Shown here in pieces: positions 30,343 to 42,852 of a stretch of 64,000 bases of DNA (position 1 is its first letter; every line of letters begins with the position of its first letter). A program made the position numbers and the translations under genes. This DNA is from Streptomyces daqingensis (GTDB taxonomy: Bacteria > Actinomycetota > Actinomycetes > Streptomycetales > Streptomycetaceae): positions 186,001-250,000 of the forward strand of contig NZ_BMMP01000001.1 in the NCBI RefSeq assembly GCF_014645895.1, written 5' to 3'. The notes beneath the pieces are model-generated. The model searched no databases and was not told where the DNA came from. It saw only the letters and a program-made list of their open reading frames with translations.

Positions 30343-31214
30343 TGGAGCGGCACCACCCCGCACGGCCGGCCCCCACGGCGCCGACGGCCGTGCGGCGCGC
30401 GGCGGTTCTCGGAAAGCCCGTCGCGCACTCGCTCTCCCCGGTGCTGCACCGTGCCGCGTACGAAGCGCTCGGCCTCGAGGGCTGGGCGTATGAGCGTCAC
30501 GAAGTGGACGAGAACGGCCTGGCGTCCTTTCTCGAGGGGCTCGGCGCCGAGTGGGCCGGCCTTTCGCTGACGATGCCGCTGAAGAGGGCCGTCCTTCCTC
30601 TGCTGGACGAGGTCAGCGCAACGGCGGCGTCCGTCGAGGCCGTCAACACGGTCTGCCTGCCCGGTGACGGCAGGCGCCTCGGGGAAAACACCGACATTCC
30701 GGGCATCCTGGCCGCCCTGCGGGAGCGGGGCATCGAGCACGTCGAGGACGCCGCGATCCTCGGCGCCGGGGCCACCGCGTCGTCCGCGCTGGCGGCGCTC
30801 GCCCGCATCTGCACGGGCGAGATCACGGCGTACGTGCGCAGCGAGCAGCGCGGCGGCGAGATGCGCGCCTGGGGCGAGCGCCTCGGCGTGCCCGTGCGCG
30901 TCGCCGGGTGGGCGGACGCCGCGAAGGCGCTGACGGCCCCGCTGGTCGTGGCCACCACGCCGGCGGGCGCCACGGACGCGCTCGCGGCCGCCGCCCCGTC
31001 CCGTCCGGGCGCTCTCTTCGACGTGCTCTACGCGCCGTGGCCGACTCAGCTCGCTGCTGCGTGGTCCGGTCGTGGCGGGACGGTGCTCTCCGGCCTCGAC
31101 CTGCTCGTCCACCAGGCGGTGCTGCAGGTCGAGCTGATGACGGGACGCTCGCCCGCGCCGCTGGCTGCCATGCGTGCGGCGGGGGAAGAGGCGCTGCACG
31201 CGCGTACGGCGTAG
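30342..31214 (+). CDS. aroE: Shikimate dehydrogenase
   Basis: NADP-dependent reduction of 3-dehydroshikimate to shikimate. 290 aa, ATG overlapping the mltG stop. Substrate motif SLSPVLH (S30, S32), catalytic Lys in [11 protein letters not shown], and Asp in NTDIPG are visible; the usual nucleotide loop GAGGA appears as GAGATAS (about residues 142-148). The C-terminal block [15 protein letters not shown] is typical. The first 18 residues are Pro/Ala-rich and probably disordered. Confidence 0.93.
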   Translation: MERHHPARPAPTAPTAVRRAAVLGKPVAHSLSPVLHRAAYEALGLEGWAYERHEVDENGLASFLEGLGAEWAGLSLTMPLKRAVLPLLDEVSATAASVEAVNTVCLPGDGRRLGENTDIPGILAALRERGIEHVEDAAILGAGATASSALAALARICTGEITAYVRSEQRGGEMRAWGERLGVPVRVAGWADAAKALTAPLVVATTPAGATDALAAAAPSRPGALFDVLYAPWPTQLAAAWSGRGGTVLSGLDLLVHQAVLQVELMTGRSPAPLAAMRAAGEEALHARTA

Positions 31215-31236
31215 CGGGGCGGCGCGGGCGCGCCCA

Positions 31237-31275
31237 AACATGCCGACTACCGATGCGCGCAGACCACGGCATGTT
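31237..31275. other. Inverted repeat in the aroE-aroC gap
   Basis: AACATGCCG (31237-31245) and its exact complement CGGCATGTT (31267-31275), 21 bases apart, in the 190-base gap before aroC. Its moderate AT content is unusual for this DNA. A small GC hairpin (31221-31234) lies just upstream and may terminate aroE. Candidate operator for the aroC operon. Confidence 0.45.
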
Positions 31276-31404
31276 GCCGTCCGGCCTGTGGACGGACGCG
31301 GGCCGCGCTTCGCTGACGTGGCAAGATCGGGGGCAGAGCCGGAGAGGACGGCGAGGCCGCAAGGGCCCGCCCAGAGCGCCGAGGCGCGAGATCGAGGAGC
31401 ACCG

Positions 31405-32585
31405 TTGAGCAGGTTGCGCTGGCTGACGGCGGGGGAGTCGCACGGCCCCGCACTGGTGGCGACGCTGGAAGGACTCCCTTCCGGCGTGCCGGTCACCACC
31501 GACATGGTGGCGGACGCGCTGGCACGGCGGCGGCTGGGGTACGGACGCGGCGCCCGGATGAAGTTCGAGCGCGACGAGGTCACCTTCATCGGCGGTGTCC
31601 GGCACGGGCTCACCCTCGGATCACCGGTCGCGATCATGGTGGGCAACACCGAGTGGCCGAAGTGGGAGCAGGTCATGGCGGCCGATCCCGTGGATTCCGA
31701 GACGCTCGCCGGCCTGGCCCGCAACGCACCGCTGACACGCCCGCGCCCCGGTCACGCCGATCTCGCCGGCATGCAGAAGTACGGCTTCGACGAGGCCCGT
31801 CCCGTACTGGAGCGGGCGTCCGCGAGGGAGACGGCGGCGAGGGTCGCGCTGGGCACGGTCGCGCAGTCGTACCTCAAGGAGACGGCCGGGATCGAGATCG
31901 TCTCCCACGTGGTCGAACTCGGCGCGGCCAAGGCCCCCTACGGACTCGTGCCGCAGCCCGGCGACGTGGAGCGGCTGGACGCCGACCCCGTGCGCTGCCT
32001 CGACGCCGACGCGAGCAAGGCGATGGTCGCCGAGATCGACCAGGCACACCAGGACGGCGACACCCTCGGCGGTGTGGTGGAAGTGGCGGCGCACGGCGTC
32101 CCGGTGGGGCTCGGCTCCCACGTCCACTGGGACCGCCGCCTCGACTCGCGGCTGGCCGGGGCGCTCATGGGCATCCAGGCCATCAAGGGCGTGGAGCTGG
32201 GCGACGGATTCGGCCTGGCGCGCGTCCCCGGCTCGAAGGCGCACGACGAGATCGTGCCCGGCGAAGGCGGTCTGCGGCGCAGCTCGGGGCGTTCCGGCGG
32301 GACCGAGGGAGGTCTGTCCACCGGTGAACTCCTGCGCGTGCGGGCCGCGATGAAGCCGATCGCGACGGTGCCGCGCGCGCTCGCCACAGTCGACGTGGCG
32401 ACGGGTGAGGAGACCCGCGCACACCACCAGCGCTCCGACGTGTGCGCCGTGCCCGCGGCCGGGATCGTCGCCGAGGCGATGGTCGCGCTGGTGCTGGCCG
32501 ACGCGGTGGCGGAGAAGTTCGGGGGCGACAGCGTCCGCGAGACGCGCCGGAACGTGAAGGGCTTCCTCGACGGGCTGGAGATCAA

Positions 32586-32589
<4 letters not shown>
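31405..32589 (+). CDS. aroC: Chorismate synthase
   Basis: FMN-dependent conversion of EPSP to chorismate. 394 aa from TTG 31405, preceded by GAGGAG at 31394-31399; the protein then begins [17 protein letters not shown], the universal chorismate synthase N-terminus. Later signatures are present: [13 protein letters not shown] and [17 protein letters not shown]. It opens the tightly coupled aroC-aroK-aroB-aroQ operon; its stop overlaps the aroK ATG. Confidence 0.96.
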
Positions 32590-34629
<2,040 letters not shown>

Positions 34630-34770
34630 GCGCCCGCGGAGCCCGTGGGCACCGTACGCACTCCTCGACCGTTCTACCGGAAAAGGAACCGACGGTACGG
34701 TCCGGTACTGTCACACCATCATGGCGCTGCGGGGGCAGCGCCGCCGGAGCGAGATGGAGTTGGGGAGCGG

Positions 34771-35751
34771 ATGCAGCAGTACGGGGCGCACCAGCCCGGC
34801 CCTGCGCCGGACTCCCACCTGGGGTTCCACAACGGTCAGCGCCCCCCGCACCCCGGACAGGCACCGCCGCCCCCGCCGCAGCAGCCGGGCTGGCCCGGTG
34901 GCCACGCCCAGCAGCCGCCGCCACCGCGCCCGCACGCGCAGCCCCCGGTGCCGGGGCCGCCGGCCGCACCCGTACCGCCGCCGCATGCTCCTGGCGGGCC
35001 GCCTCCCGGGCAGCCGCCCGTCCCCGGTGCGCCGCCGCCCGTGCCCACGGCCCCGTCGCGGCTCCCGGACGGACGGCGCGCGAGCGACATGGACGTGCCC
35101 CCGTCGGAGACCACAGGGCACATCACGCTCTCCCGAGGCGCTCCCGTCGAGATCCCCGCGCCCCATGCCGACCCCGCCCAACTCGACGCGACACGTGCCG
35201 CGGTGGCCGTACTGCTGATCGGCCCGGCCGGCGCGGGAAAGTCGACGGTGGCGCGTTACTGGGCGGACCGCCGTGCGGTTCCGACCGCGCACATCAGCCT
35301 CGACGACGTCCGTGAGTGGGTCCGCTCCGGCTTCGCCGACCCGCAGAGCGGATGGAACGACCACTCCGAGGCGCAGTACCGGCTCGCGCGCCGGACCTGC
35401 GGATTCGCGGCCAGGAACTTCCTGGCCAACGGGATCTCCTGCATCCTCGACGACGCCGTCTTCCCCGACCGCCCGGTGGTGGGCCTCGGGGGCTGGAAGA
35501 GGCACGTCGGACCCGGCATGATCCCGGTGGTGCTGCTGCCCGGGCTGGAGATCGTCCTGGAACGCAACGCCGCACGCAGCGGCAACCGGCGTCTGAGCGA
35601 CGAAGAGGTGGCCAACATCCACGGCCGCATGGCCGGCTGGTACGGCTCGGGCCTGCCGATCATCGACAACTCCCGTCAGGACGTCGCCACCACCGCCCGG
35701 ATGCTCGACGACGTCGTCGCCCGCAGCCTTGCGAGCCCGCCGCGCTGGTGA
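34771..35751 (+). CDS. P-loop ATP-binding protein with proline-rich N-terminus
   Basis: Function unknown. 326 aa from ATG 34771 (GGGGAG shortly upstream). Residues 1-110 are Pro/Gln/Gly-rich and disordered. From about 145 comes a kinase-like P-loop domain: Walker A GPAGAGKST at 151-159, then ISLDDVREWVR, CILDDAVFPDR, and a possible lid region RNAARSGNRRLSDEEVANIHGRMAGWY. The fold resembles zeta-toxin or polynucleotide-kinase-type phosphotransferases, but I cannot name a substrate. It lies between the aro operon and the M24 peptidase homologue. Confidence 0.75.
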   Translation: MQQYGAHQPGPAPDSHLGFHNGQRPPHPGQAPPPPPQQPGWPGGHAQQPPPPRPHAQPPVPGPPAAPVPPPHAPGGPPPGQPPVPGAPPPVPTAPSRLPDGRRASDMDVPPSETTGHITLSRGAPVEIPAPHADPAQLDATRAAVAVLLIGPAGAGKSTVARYWADRRAVPTAHISLDDVREWVRSGFADPQSGWNDHSEAQYRLARRTCGFAARNFLANGISCILDDAVFPDRPVVGLGGWKRHVGPGMIPVVLLPGLEIVLERNAARSGNRRLSDEEVANIHGRMAGWYGSGLPIIDNSRQDVATTARMLDDVVARSLASPPRW

Positions 35752-35956
35752 GGCCCGCCCGGACGGGGTGACGGCCGGGGCGCCCGGCTCGGGGGCTGTC
35801 CGCGGTTCTCGTCCCGTCCCCCGGCACTCCGCTTCCGTTCGGACCCACTTCGTTCCAGACGCTCGGCACCGTTCCCGGCGCGCTCGTTCCGGGTCGGTCG
35901 CCCGCACGGCCCCGCAGGAACTGCTCCCTCGGCGCGGGCTCCGTACGCTCGGCTGT

Positions 35957-37084
35957 ATGTCCGAGGTCCACGTGGCTCGACGCGCCCTGCTCCGCGAGCG
36001 TTGCGCCGCCAACTCAGCGCAGGCCGGTCACGCCGACGCGCTGCTGGTCACGCGACCCGCCAACATCCGCTACCTCACCGGCCGCCCGCCCGAAGGGGCA
36101 GCGCTCCTGCTCGGCGCTGACGGCACGGACACCCTGCTCGGTCCGGCCGCCGCCGACCCCTCGCACCGCCATACGGGCAGCCGGCCCGCCGACGAGCTGC
36201 GTACCGTCGCCATCCAGTCGCCGGACGGCGACACGGCAGTGGCCGCCGCCGACCTCGCCGCTTCGGCCGGGGCCCGCAGCCTGGCTGTCGAGGAACACCA
36301 TCTGACCGTCGCCCGCTACCGGGCCGTCGATTCGGTGGCCGGGCTCCACCTGGCGCGGCTGGCCTGCCCCGTCGAGGCACAGCGGGTCGTGAAGGACCAG
36401 GAGGAGATCGCCGCTCTGCGCACCGCCGCCGAGATCACCGATCAGGCGCTCGGCGAGCTGCTGGAGTCGATCCTCGTGGGACGCACGGAACGCCACCTCG
36501 CTCTCGAACTGGAACGCCGGCTCATCGACCACGGAGCCGAGGGCTCCGCCTTTCCGACCTCCGTGGCCACCGGACGCAACTCCGGTCTGGCCCATCACCG
36601 GCCCACCGACAGACGCGTGGAGGAGGGCGACTTCCTCTCGGTGCGGCTGGGTGCGCGGTACCACGGCTACTGCTGCCAGATCGGCCGGACTTTCGTCATC
36701 GGGACAGCCCCGGACGACTGGCAAGTCGAACTGTACGACCTCGTCTTCGCCGCCCAGCGGGCAGGCCGTGAGGCGCTCACACCGGGTGCTGCCTGCAGTG
36801 ACGTCGACCGCGCCACCCGGCAGGTACTGGACGGAGCGGGGCACGCGGAAGCGCTGGGTTCCGCGACGGGGCACGGGGTGGGTCTGGAAATCGGTGAGGA
36901 CCCTCGGCTGTCACCTGGGGCCATGGGTAAACTCGACGCTTGTGTGCCGGTCACCATCGAGCCCGGGGTCCATCTACCGGGCCAGGGCGGTGTCCGGATC
37001 GACGACACGCTCGTCGTCCGCCCAGCGGCGGACGGCGGACCCGAGCTACTCACCATCACGACCAAAGAGCTGCTCGCCCTCTAG
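35957..37084 (+). CDS. M24 (Xaa-Pro aminopeptidase-like) protein with degenerate metal site
   Basis: 375 aa from ATG 35957. N-terminal creatinase-like domain (1-145), C-terminal pita-bread domain. Of the five M24 metal ligands (D, D, H, E, E), the two aspartates are replaced by R230 (FLSVRLGA) and Q241 ([10 protein letters not shown]) and the last glutamate by D349 (GVRIDDT); only H306 (TGHGVGLE) and E335 (TIEPGVHL) remain. It therefore probably is not an active dinuclear aminopeptidase. Located directly upstream of efp, as pepP-like genes often are, though here the peptidase seems to have lost catalysis. Confidence 0.82.
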   Translation: MSEVHVARRALLRERCAANSAQAGHADALLVTRPANIRYLTGRPPEGAALLLGADGTDTLLGPAAADPSHRHTGSRPADELRTVAIQSPDGDTAVAAADLAASAGARSLAVEEHHLTVARYRAVDSVAGLHLARLACPVEAQRVVKDQEEIAALRTAAEITDQALGELLESILVGRTERHLALELERRLIDHGAEGSAFPTSVATGRNSGLAHHRPTDRRVEEGDFLSVRLGARYHGYCCQIGRTFVIGTAPDDWQVELYDLVFAAQRAGREALTPGAACSDVDRATRQVLDGAGHAEALGSATGHGVGLEIGEDPRLSPGAMGKLDACVPVTIEPGVHLPGQGGVRIDDTLVVRPAADGGPELLTITTKELLAL

Positions 37085-37155
37085 CCCCTGACGGGCGGGA
37101 GTGCCGCGGCAGCCCTCTGGTTTCCGCAGCAGCAGTCTCAGGAGATTCCGCAACC

Positions 37156-37722
37156 GTGGCATCCACGAACGACCTCAAGAACGGCATGGTGCTCAAGCTC
37201 GACGGCGGCCAGCTCTGGTCCGTCGTCGAGTTCCAGCACGTCAAGCCCGGCAAGGGGCCCGCCTTTGTCCGTACGAAACTGAAGAACGTCATGTCCGGCA
37301 AGATCGTCGACAAGACGTTCAACGCGGGCACCAAGGTCGAGACGGCGACCGTGGACCGACGCGGAATGCAGTTCTCGTACAAGGACGGCGAGTACTTCGT
37401 CTTCATGGACATGGAGACCTACGACCAGATCCACATCACCCCGGAGATCGTCGGCGACACCGCCAACTACCTCCTGGAGGGGTTCGAGGCCACGGTCGCC
37501 ATGTACCAGGGCGAAGCGCTCTTCGTCGAGCTGCCCGCGGCGGTCGAGCTGACCATCGAGCACACCGAGCCGGGAGTCCAGGGCGACCGCTCCACCGGCG
37601 GCTCCAAGCCCGCGCGTCTGGAGACGGGCTACGAGGTCGGTGTGCCCCTGTTCATCACCACGGGTGAAAAGATCAAGGTCGACACCCGCTCCGGCGAGTA
37701 CCTCGGCCGGGTGAACAGCTAA
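37156..37722 (+). CDS. efp: Translation elongation factor P
   Basis: Relieves ribosome stalling at proline stretches. 188 aa from GTG 37156, ribosome site AGGAGA at 37140-37145. Three-domain EF-P is complete. The loop that enters the peptidyl-transferase centre reads VKPGKGPAF with tip lysine K33, the rigid PGKGP type that in actinobacteria is thought to work without lysine modification; no EpmA/EpmB genes are nearby. nusB begins two bases after the stop. Confidence 0.97.
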   Translation: MASTNDLKNGMVLKLDGGQLWSVVEFQHVKPGKGPAFVRTKLKNVMSGKIVDKTFNAGTKVETATVDRRGMQFSYKDGEYFVFMDMETYDQIHITPEIVGDTANYLLEGFEATVAMYQGEALFVELPAAVELTIEHTEPGVQGDRSTGGSKPARLETGYEVGVPLFITTGEKIKVDTRSGEYLGRVNS

Positions 37723-37724
37723 CC

Positions 37725-38150
37725 GTGGCTGCCCGTAACAAGGCCCGTAAGCGTGCCTTCCAGATCATCTTCGAGGCGGACCAGCGCGGGGTCGCCGCGA
37801 CGGACGTCCTCGCCGACTGGATCCGGCACGCCCGGACCGACGACCGGCAACCGCCCGTCGGCGAGTACACGATGGACCTCATCGAGGGGTACGCGCAGAA
37901 CGCCCCACGCATCGACGAGCTCATCTCGACCTACTCGGTGGGCTGGACGCTGGACCGGATGCCGGTGGCAGACCGGTGCATCCTGCGTCTGGCTGCCTAC
38001 GAGCTGATCTGGTCCGAAGAGGTGCCCGAGGCCGTCGTCATCGACGAAGCCCTGGCCATCGCCAGGGAGTTCTCGACGGACGACTCGCCTCCGTTCATCA
38101 ACGGCCTGCTCGGCCGCCTGCAGGACCTCAAGCCGACGCTGAAGCGCTGA
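37725..38150 (+). CDS. nusB: Transcription antitermination factor NusB
   Basis: All-helical RNA-binding factor acting with S10 (NusE) in rRNA antitermination. 141 aa from GTG 37725. Arg-rich helix ARNKARKRAFQIIFEAD at the N-terminus and the conserved blocks DRMPVADRCILRLAAYEL and VIDEALAIAREFSTDDSPPFINGLL are present. It is co-transcribed with efp. Confidence 0.96.
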   Translation: MAARNKARKRAFQIIFEADQRGVAATDVLADWIRHARTDDRQPPVGEYTMDLIEGYAQNAPRIDELISTYSVGWTLDRMPVADRCILRLAAYELIWSEEVPEAVVIDEALAIAREFSTDDSPPFINGLLGRLQDLKPTLKR

Positions 38151-38209
38151 CCGAGTCGACGGCCTCCGCACGGACACCACCGGAGCGGAGGCCCGTGAGG
38201 ACACAGAAA

Positions 38210-38256
38210 GCCGCCGCCCGTGACCGGCCCCTTCCGGGGCCGTCACAGGCGGCGGC
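38210..38256. terminator. Bidirectional terminator between nusB and bldD
   Basis: GCCGCCGCC (38210-38218) pairs with GGCGGCGGC (38248-38256); inside, GTGAC and GGCCCC pair with GGGGCC and GTCAC around loop TTCC (38232-38235). About 20 base pairs with one bulge and one mismatch. The tail ACGTTTCTT follows on the plus strand. It separates convergent nusB and bldD. Confidence 0.85.
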
Positions 38257-38315
38257 ACGTTTCTTCGGCCCCCGAGGGCCGGATCACACTCGCACGTCGG
38301 GCGGAGGAAGAGAGC

Positions 38316-38816
38316 TCACGCGTCCTCGTGGGCCACGGCGCGGCGCGCGTCGGCGTCGAGCACGCCCCAGCTGATGAGCTGCTCGGTCAGCACCGAGGGG
38401 GACTGGTCGTAGATGACGGCGAGCGTGCGCAGGTCGTCCTGGCGGATGGAGAGGACCTTGCCGTTGTAGTCGCCGCGCTGCGACTGGATCGTGGCCGCGT
38501 ACCGCTGGAGCGGGCCGGCCTTCTCGGCCGGGACGTGAGCGAGCCGCTCCAGGTCCAGCACGAGCTTCGGCGGGGGCTCCGCGGCGCCACCCGGAGTGGT
38601 CCCCGGAAGCAGTTCCTGGACGGGCACACCGTAGAAGTCGGCCAGCTCGGCGAGGCGCTGAACTGTGACGGCGCGGTCTCCGCGCTCGTACGAACCGACC
38701 ACGACCGCCTTCCAGCGGCCCTGGGACTTCTCCTCGACACCGTGTAGGGAGAGGCCCTGCTGGGTGCGGATGGCCCGGAGCTTCGCTCCGAGCTGCTTGG
38801 CGTATTCGCTGGACAT
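38316..38816 (-). CDS. bldD: Developmental master regulator BldD
   Basis: Cyclic-di-GMP-responsive repressor that keeps streptomycetes in vegetative growth. 166 aa from ATG 38816 (GGGGAG upstream). N-terminal XRE-type helix-turn-helix (about 8-68) and a C-terminal domain with the complete c-di-GMP signature RGD (114-116)-x8-RQDD (125-128), the same numbering as in S. coelicolor BldD. A linker rich in Pro/Gly/Ala (71-83) joins them. The promoter region holds a matching BldD-box-like repeat, so autoregulation is expected. Divergent from pyrR. Confidence 0.97.
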   Translation of the reverse strand: MSSEYAKQLGAKLRAIRTQQGLSLHGVEEKSQGRWKAVVVGSYERGDRAVTVQRLAELADFYGVPVQELLPGTTPGGAAEPPPKLVLDLERLAHVPAEKAGPLQRYAATIQSQRGDYNGKVLSIRQDDLRTLAVIYDQSPSVLTEQLISWGVLDADARRAVAHEDA

Positions 38817-38841
38817 ATCGCTCCCCGCGTACGAGAAAGTG

Positions 38842-38883
38842 GTAACTCACTGTGAGGTTACGCAGCGTAATGTCCGCCGTCAA
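38842..38883 (-). promoter_or_regulatory. bldD promoter with overlapping BldD-box-like repeat
   Basis: On the minus strand: -35 TTGACG (38883-38878), 17-base spacer, -10 TAACCT (38860-38855). On the plus strand, TAACTCACTGTGA at 38843-38855 matches the BldD box pattern TNACNCWGNGTNA except for one base, within the near-palindrome 38842-38861 (GTAAC-TCAC/GTGA-GGTTAC). The box overlaps the -10 and the predicted start near 38848, an arrangement suited to autorepression, which is known for BldD. Confidence 0.7.
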
Positions 38884-38973
38884 GCCGAACGCCGAGTAGC
38901 TTTGCCGAGGTGAGCGGAACGCGGCCTTCCAGGAAGCGGCGGGGCGGGGTCCGAGACTCGTACGGCCCCCTGC

Positions 38974-39683
<710 letters not shown>

Positions 39684-39760
39684 GGCGGTCCGGCACGGTT
39701 CCGGGGTGCCCGTCCGCGCCGCCCGCCGCTTCGGCCTGCCCCGCCCCGACGTCCCGGCCC

Positions 39761-39785
39761 GCTCGCCGGCCCACCTCCGGCGAGC
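39761..39785 (+). other. Hairpin in the pyrR-pyrB gap
   Basis: GCTCGCCGG (39761-39769) pairs perfectly with CCGGCGAGC (39777-39785) around CCCACCT, inside the 180-base gap between pyrR and pyrB. It may attenuate or process the operon transcript. No U-run. The rest of the gap shows nothing recognisable. Confidence 0.45.
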
Positions 39786-39863
39786 CCGTGCGCGGCCGCA
39801 CAACGCCCACACCGCCCGCACGCCTGACCTGCGCCCACGGGCGACCATCCATGGAAGGCAACG

Positions 39864-40870
<1,007 letters not shown>

Positions 40871-40874
<4 letters not shown>

Positions 40875-42184
40875 CGATGACAGGCAACACCGGCAACAAC
40901 GGCAGGACGCTCCTCCGCGGCGCACGCGTGCTGGGCGGCGAGCCCCTGGACGTACTGATCGACGGCGAGAGGATCGCCGAGGTGGGCAGCGGCCTCGACG
41001 CGGCCGGCGCCGAGGTGGTGGAGGCGGAGGGACGGGTCCTGCTGCCCGGCCTCGTCGATCTGCACACGCATCTGCGCGAGCCCGGCCGCGAGGACTCCGA
41101 GACCGTGCTGACGGGCACCAGGGCCGCCGCGAAGGGCGGCTTCACCGCGGTGCACGCGATGGCCAACACCTTCCCCGTCGCCGACACGGCCGGCGTCGTC
41201 GAGCAGGTGTGGCGGCTGGGCCGCGAGTCCGGCTACTGCGACGTGCAGCCCGTCGGGGCGGTCACCGTCGGCCTGGAGGGCAAGCAGCTCGCCGAGCTCG
41301 GCGCCATGCACGACTCCGCCGCTGACGTGCGCGTCTTCTCCGACGACGGCAAGTGCGTCGACGACGCCGTGATCATGCGCAGGGCGCTGGAGTACGTGAA
41401 GGCCTTCGACGGCGTCGTCGCGCAGCACGCCCAGGAGCCGCGCCTGACCGAGGGCGCGCAGATGAACGAGGGCGTCGTCTCGGCCGAACTCGGCCTGGGC
41501 GGCTGGCCGGCCGTCGCCGAGGAGTCCATCATCGCGCGGGACGTGCTGCTGGCCGCGCACGTCGGATCGCGGGTGCACATCTGCCACCTGTCCACGGCGG
41601 GCTCCGTCGAGCTGGTGCGCTGGGCGAAGTCCAAGGGCTGGCAGGTGACGGCCGAGGTCACCCCGCACCACCTGCTGCTGACGGACGAGCTCGTCCGCTC
41701 CTACGACCCGGTCTACAAGGTGAATCCCCCGCTGCGGACCGAGGCGGACGTCCGAGCCCTGCGCGAGGCGCTCGCGGACGGGACCATCGACTGCGTGGCC
41801 ACCGATCACGCCCCTCACCCGCACGAGGACAAGGACTGCGAGTGGGGCGCGGCGGCCATGGGGATGGTGGGCCTGGAGACCGCGCTGTCGGTCGTGCAGC
41901 ACACCATGGTGGAGACGGGCCTGCTGGACTGGGCAGGAGTGGCCGAGCGCATGTCCGGCCGCCCCGCCGCGATCGGCCGGCTCGAGGGCCAGGGCCGCCC
42001 CGTCGCCGCTGGTGAACCCGCGAACCTGGTGCTCCTGGACCCGGACTACCGTGGAAGCGTGGATTCCGCATGCTTCGCCTCCCGCAGCCGCAACACCCCC
42101 TACCAGGGCCGTGACCTGCCGGGACGCGTCACTCACACCTGGCTGCGGGGACGCGCGACAGTCGTGGACGGGAAGCTGGCGTGA
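40871..42184 (+). CDS. pyrC: Dihydroorotase (class I)
   Basis: Zinc amidohydrolase that cyclises carbamoyl aspartate. 437 aa. Metal ligands in [13 protein letters not shown], the bridging region near DDGKCVDD, H in AQHAQEPRL and HICHLST, and D in [10 protein letters not shown] are visible, so it is a catalytically complete class I enzyme rather than an inactive PyrX partner. GTG 40871 overlaps pyrB; ATG 40877 is the alternative start. The end overlaps the membrane protein gene by 4 bases. Confidence 0.96.
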
Positions 42185-42852
42185 ACGTACGACCCGGACC
42201 TGCGCTCCTGACCGCGCTGCCGGCCGCCGAACCCCGGTCGCAGGAGGTCACCGACTGGGCCGCCCGCATCGGCTGGGTCGTCGGGCTGCTCCTGTTCGTC
42301 GCCCTCCTGTACTGGCTCATGCGTCAGGGCTGGAAGTGGCGGGGGACGCTCCAGGGCGACCTGCCCGAACCGGCCGCGCCGCCAGCCGACGGGACGTCCG
42401 GCGGGACGCTGCTCGCCGCGGCCGGCCGCTACCACGGCTCCACCAGCGCGGGGCAGTGGCTCGACCGGATCGTCGCCCACGGCCTGGGCACCCGCAGCCG
42501 CGCGGCTCTGACCCTCACGGCGGCGGGGCTCACGGTCGAACGGCCGGGGGCGAGGGACTTCTTCGTGCCCGTGGAGAAGTTCCGCGGTGCGCGCCTCGAG
42601 AAGGGCATCGCGGGCAAGGTGCTCACCGAGGGAGGCCTGCTGGCCGTCACCTGGGAACTCGGGGACCGGCTCCTCGACTCGGGGTTCCGCCTCGACCACC
42701 CGTCCGAGCAGGCCGCCTGGGTGGAGCAGATCACCGGCCTCGCGGCGGACGGATCCGCCACCCCGGGAGCGGAACCCGGGACGGCCCCCGCCGGTGACAG
42801 TGCGGTCACCGGCCCGTACCACCACGCAGTAACCCCGGAGAGGGACACATGA
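42181..42852 (+). CDS. Membrane protein with PH-like domain embedded in the pyr operon
   Basis: Function unknown. 223 aa, GTG overlapping the pyrC stop and its own stop overlapping the carA ATG, so it is translated from the pyr mRNA. One membrane segment (about 28-47) followed by a cytoplasmic domain (about 70-185) whose pattern of short beta strands ([52 protein letters not shown]) and a terminal helix suggests a PH-like fold. The C-terminal 35 residues are Gly/Pro/Ala-rich. No catalytic motif. Position between pyrC and carA appears conserved in streptomycetes, from memory. Confidence 0.75.
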   Translation: MNVRPGPALLTALPAAEPRSQEVTDWAARIGWVVGLLLFVALLYWLMRQGWKWRGTLQGDLPEPAAPPADGTSGGTLLAAAGRYHGSTSAGQWLDRIVAHGLGTRSRAALTLTAAGLTVERPGARDFFVPVEKFRGARLEKGIAGKVLTEGGLLAVTWELGDRLLDSGFRLDHPSEQAAWVEQITGLAADGSATPGAEPGTAPAGDSAVTGPYHHAVTPERDT

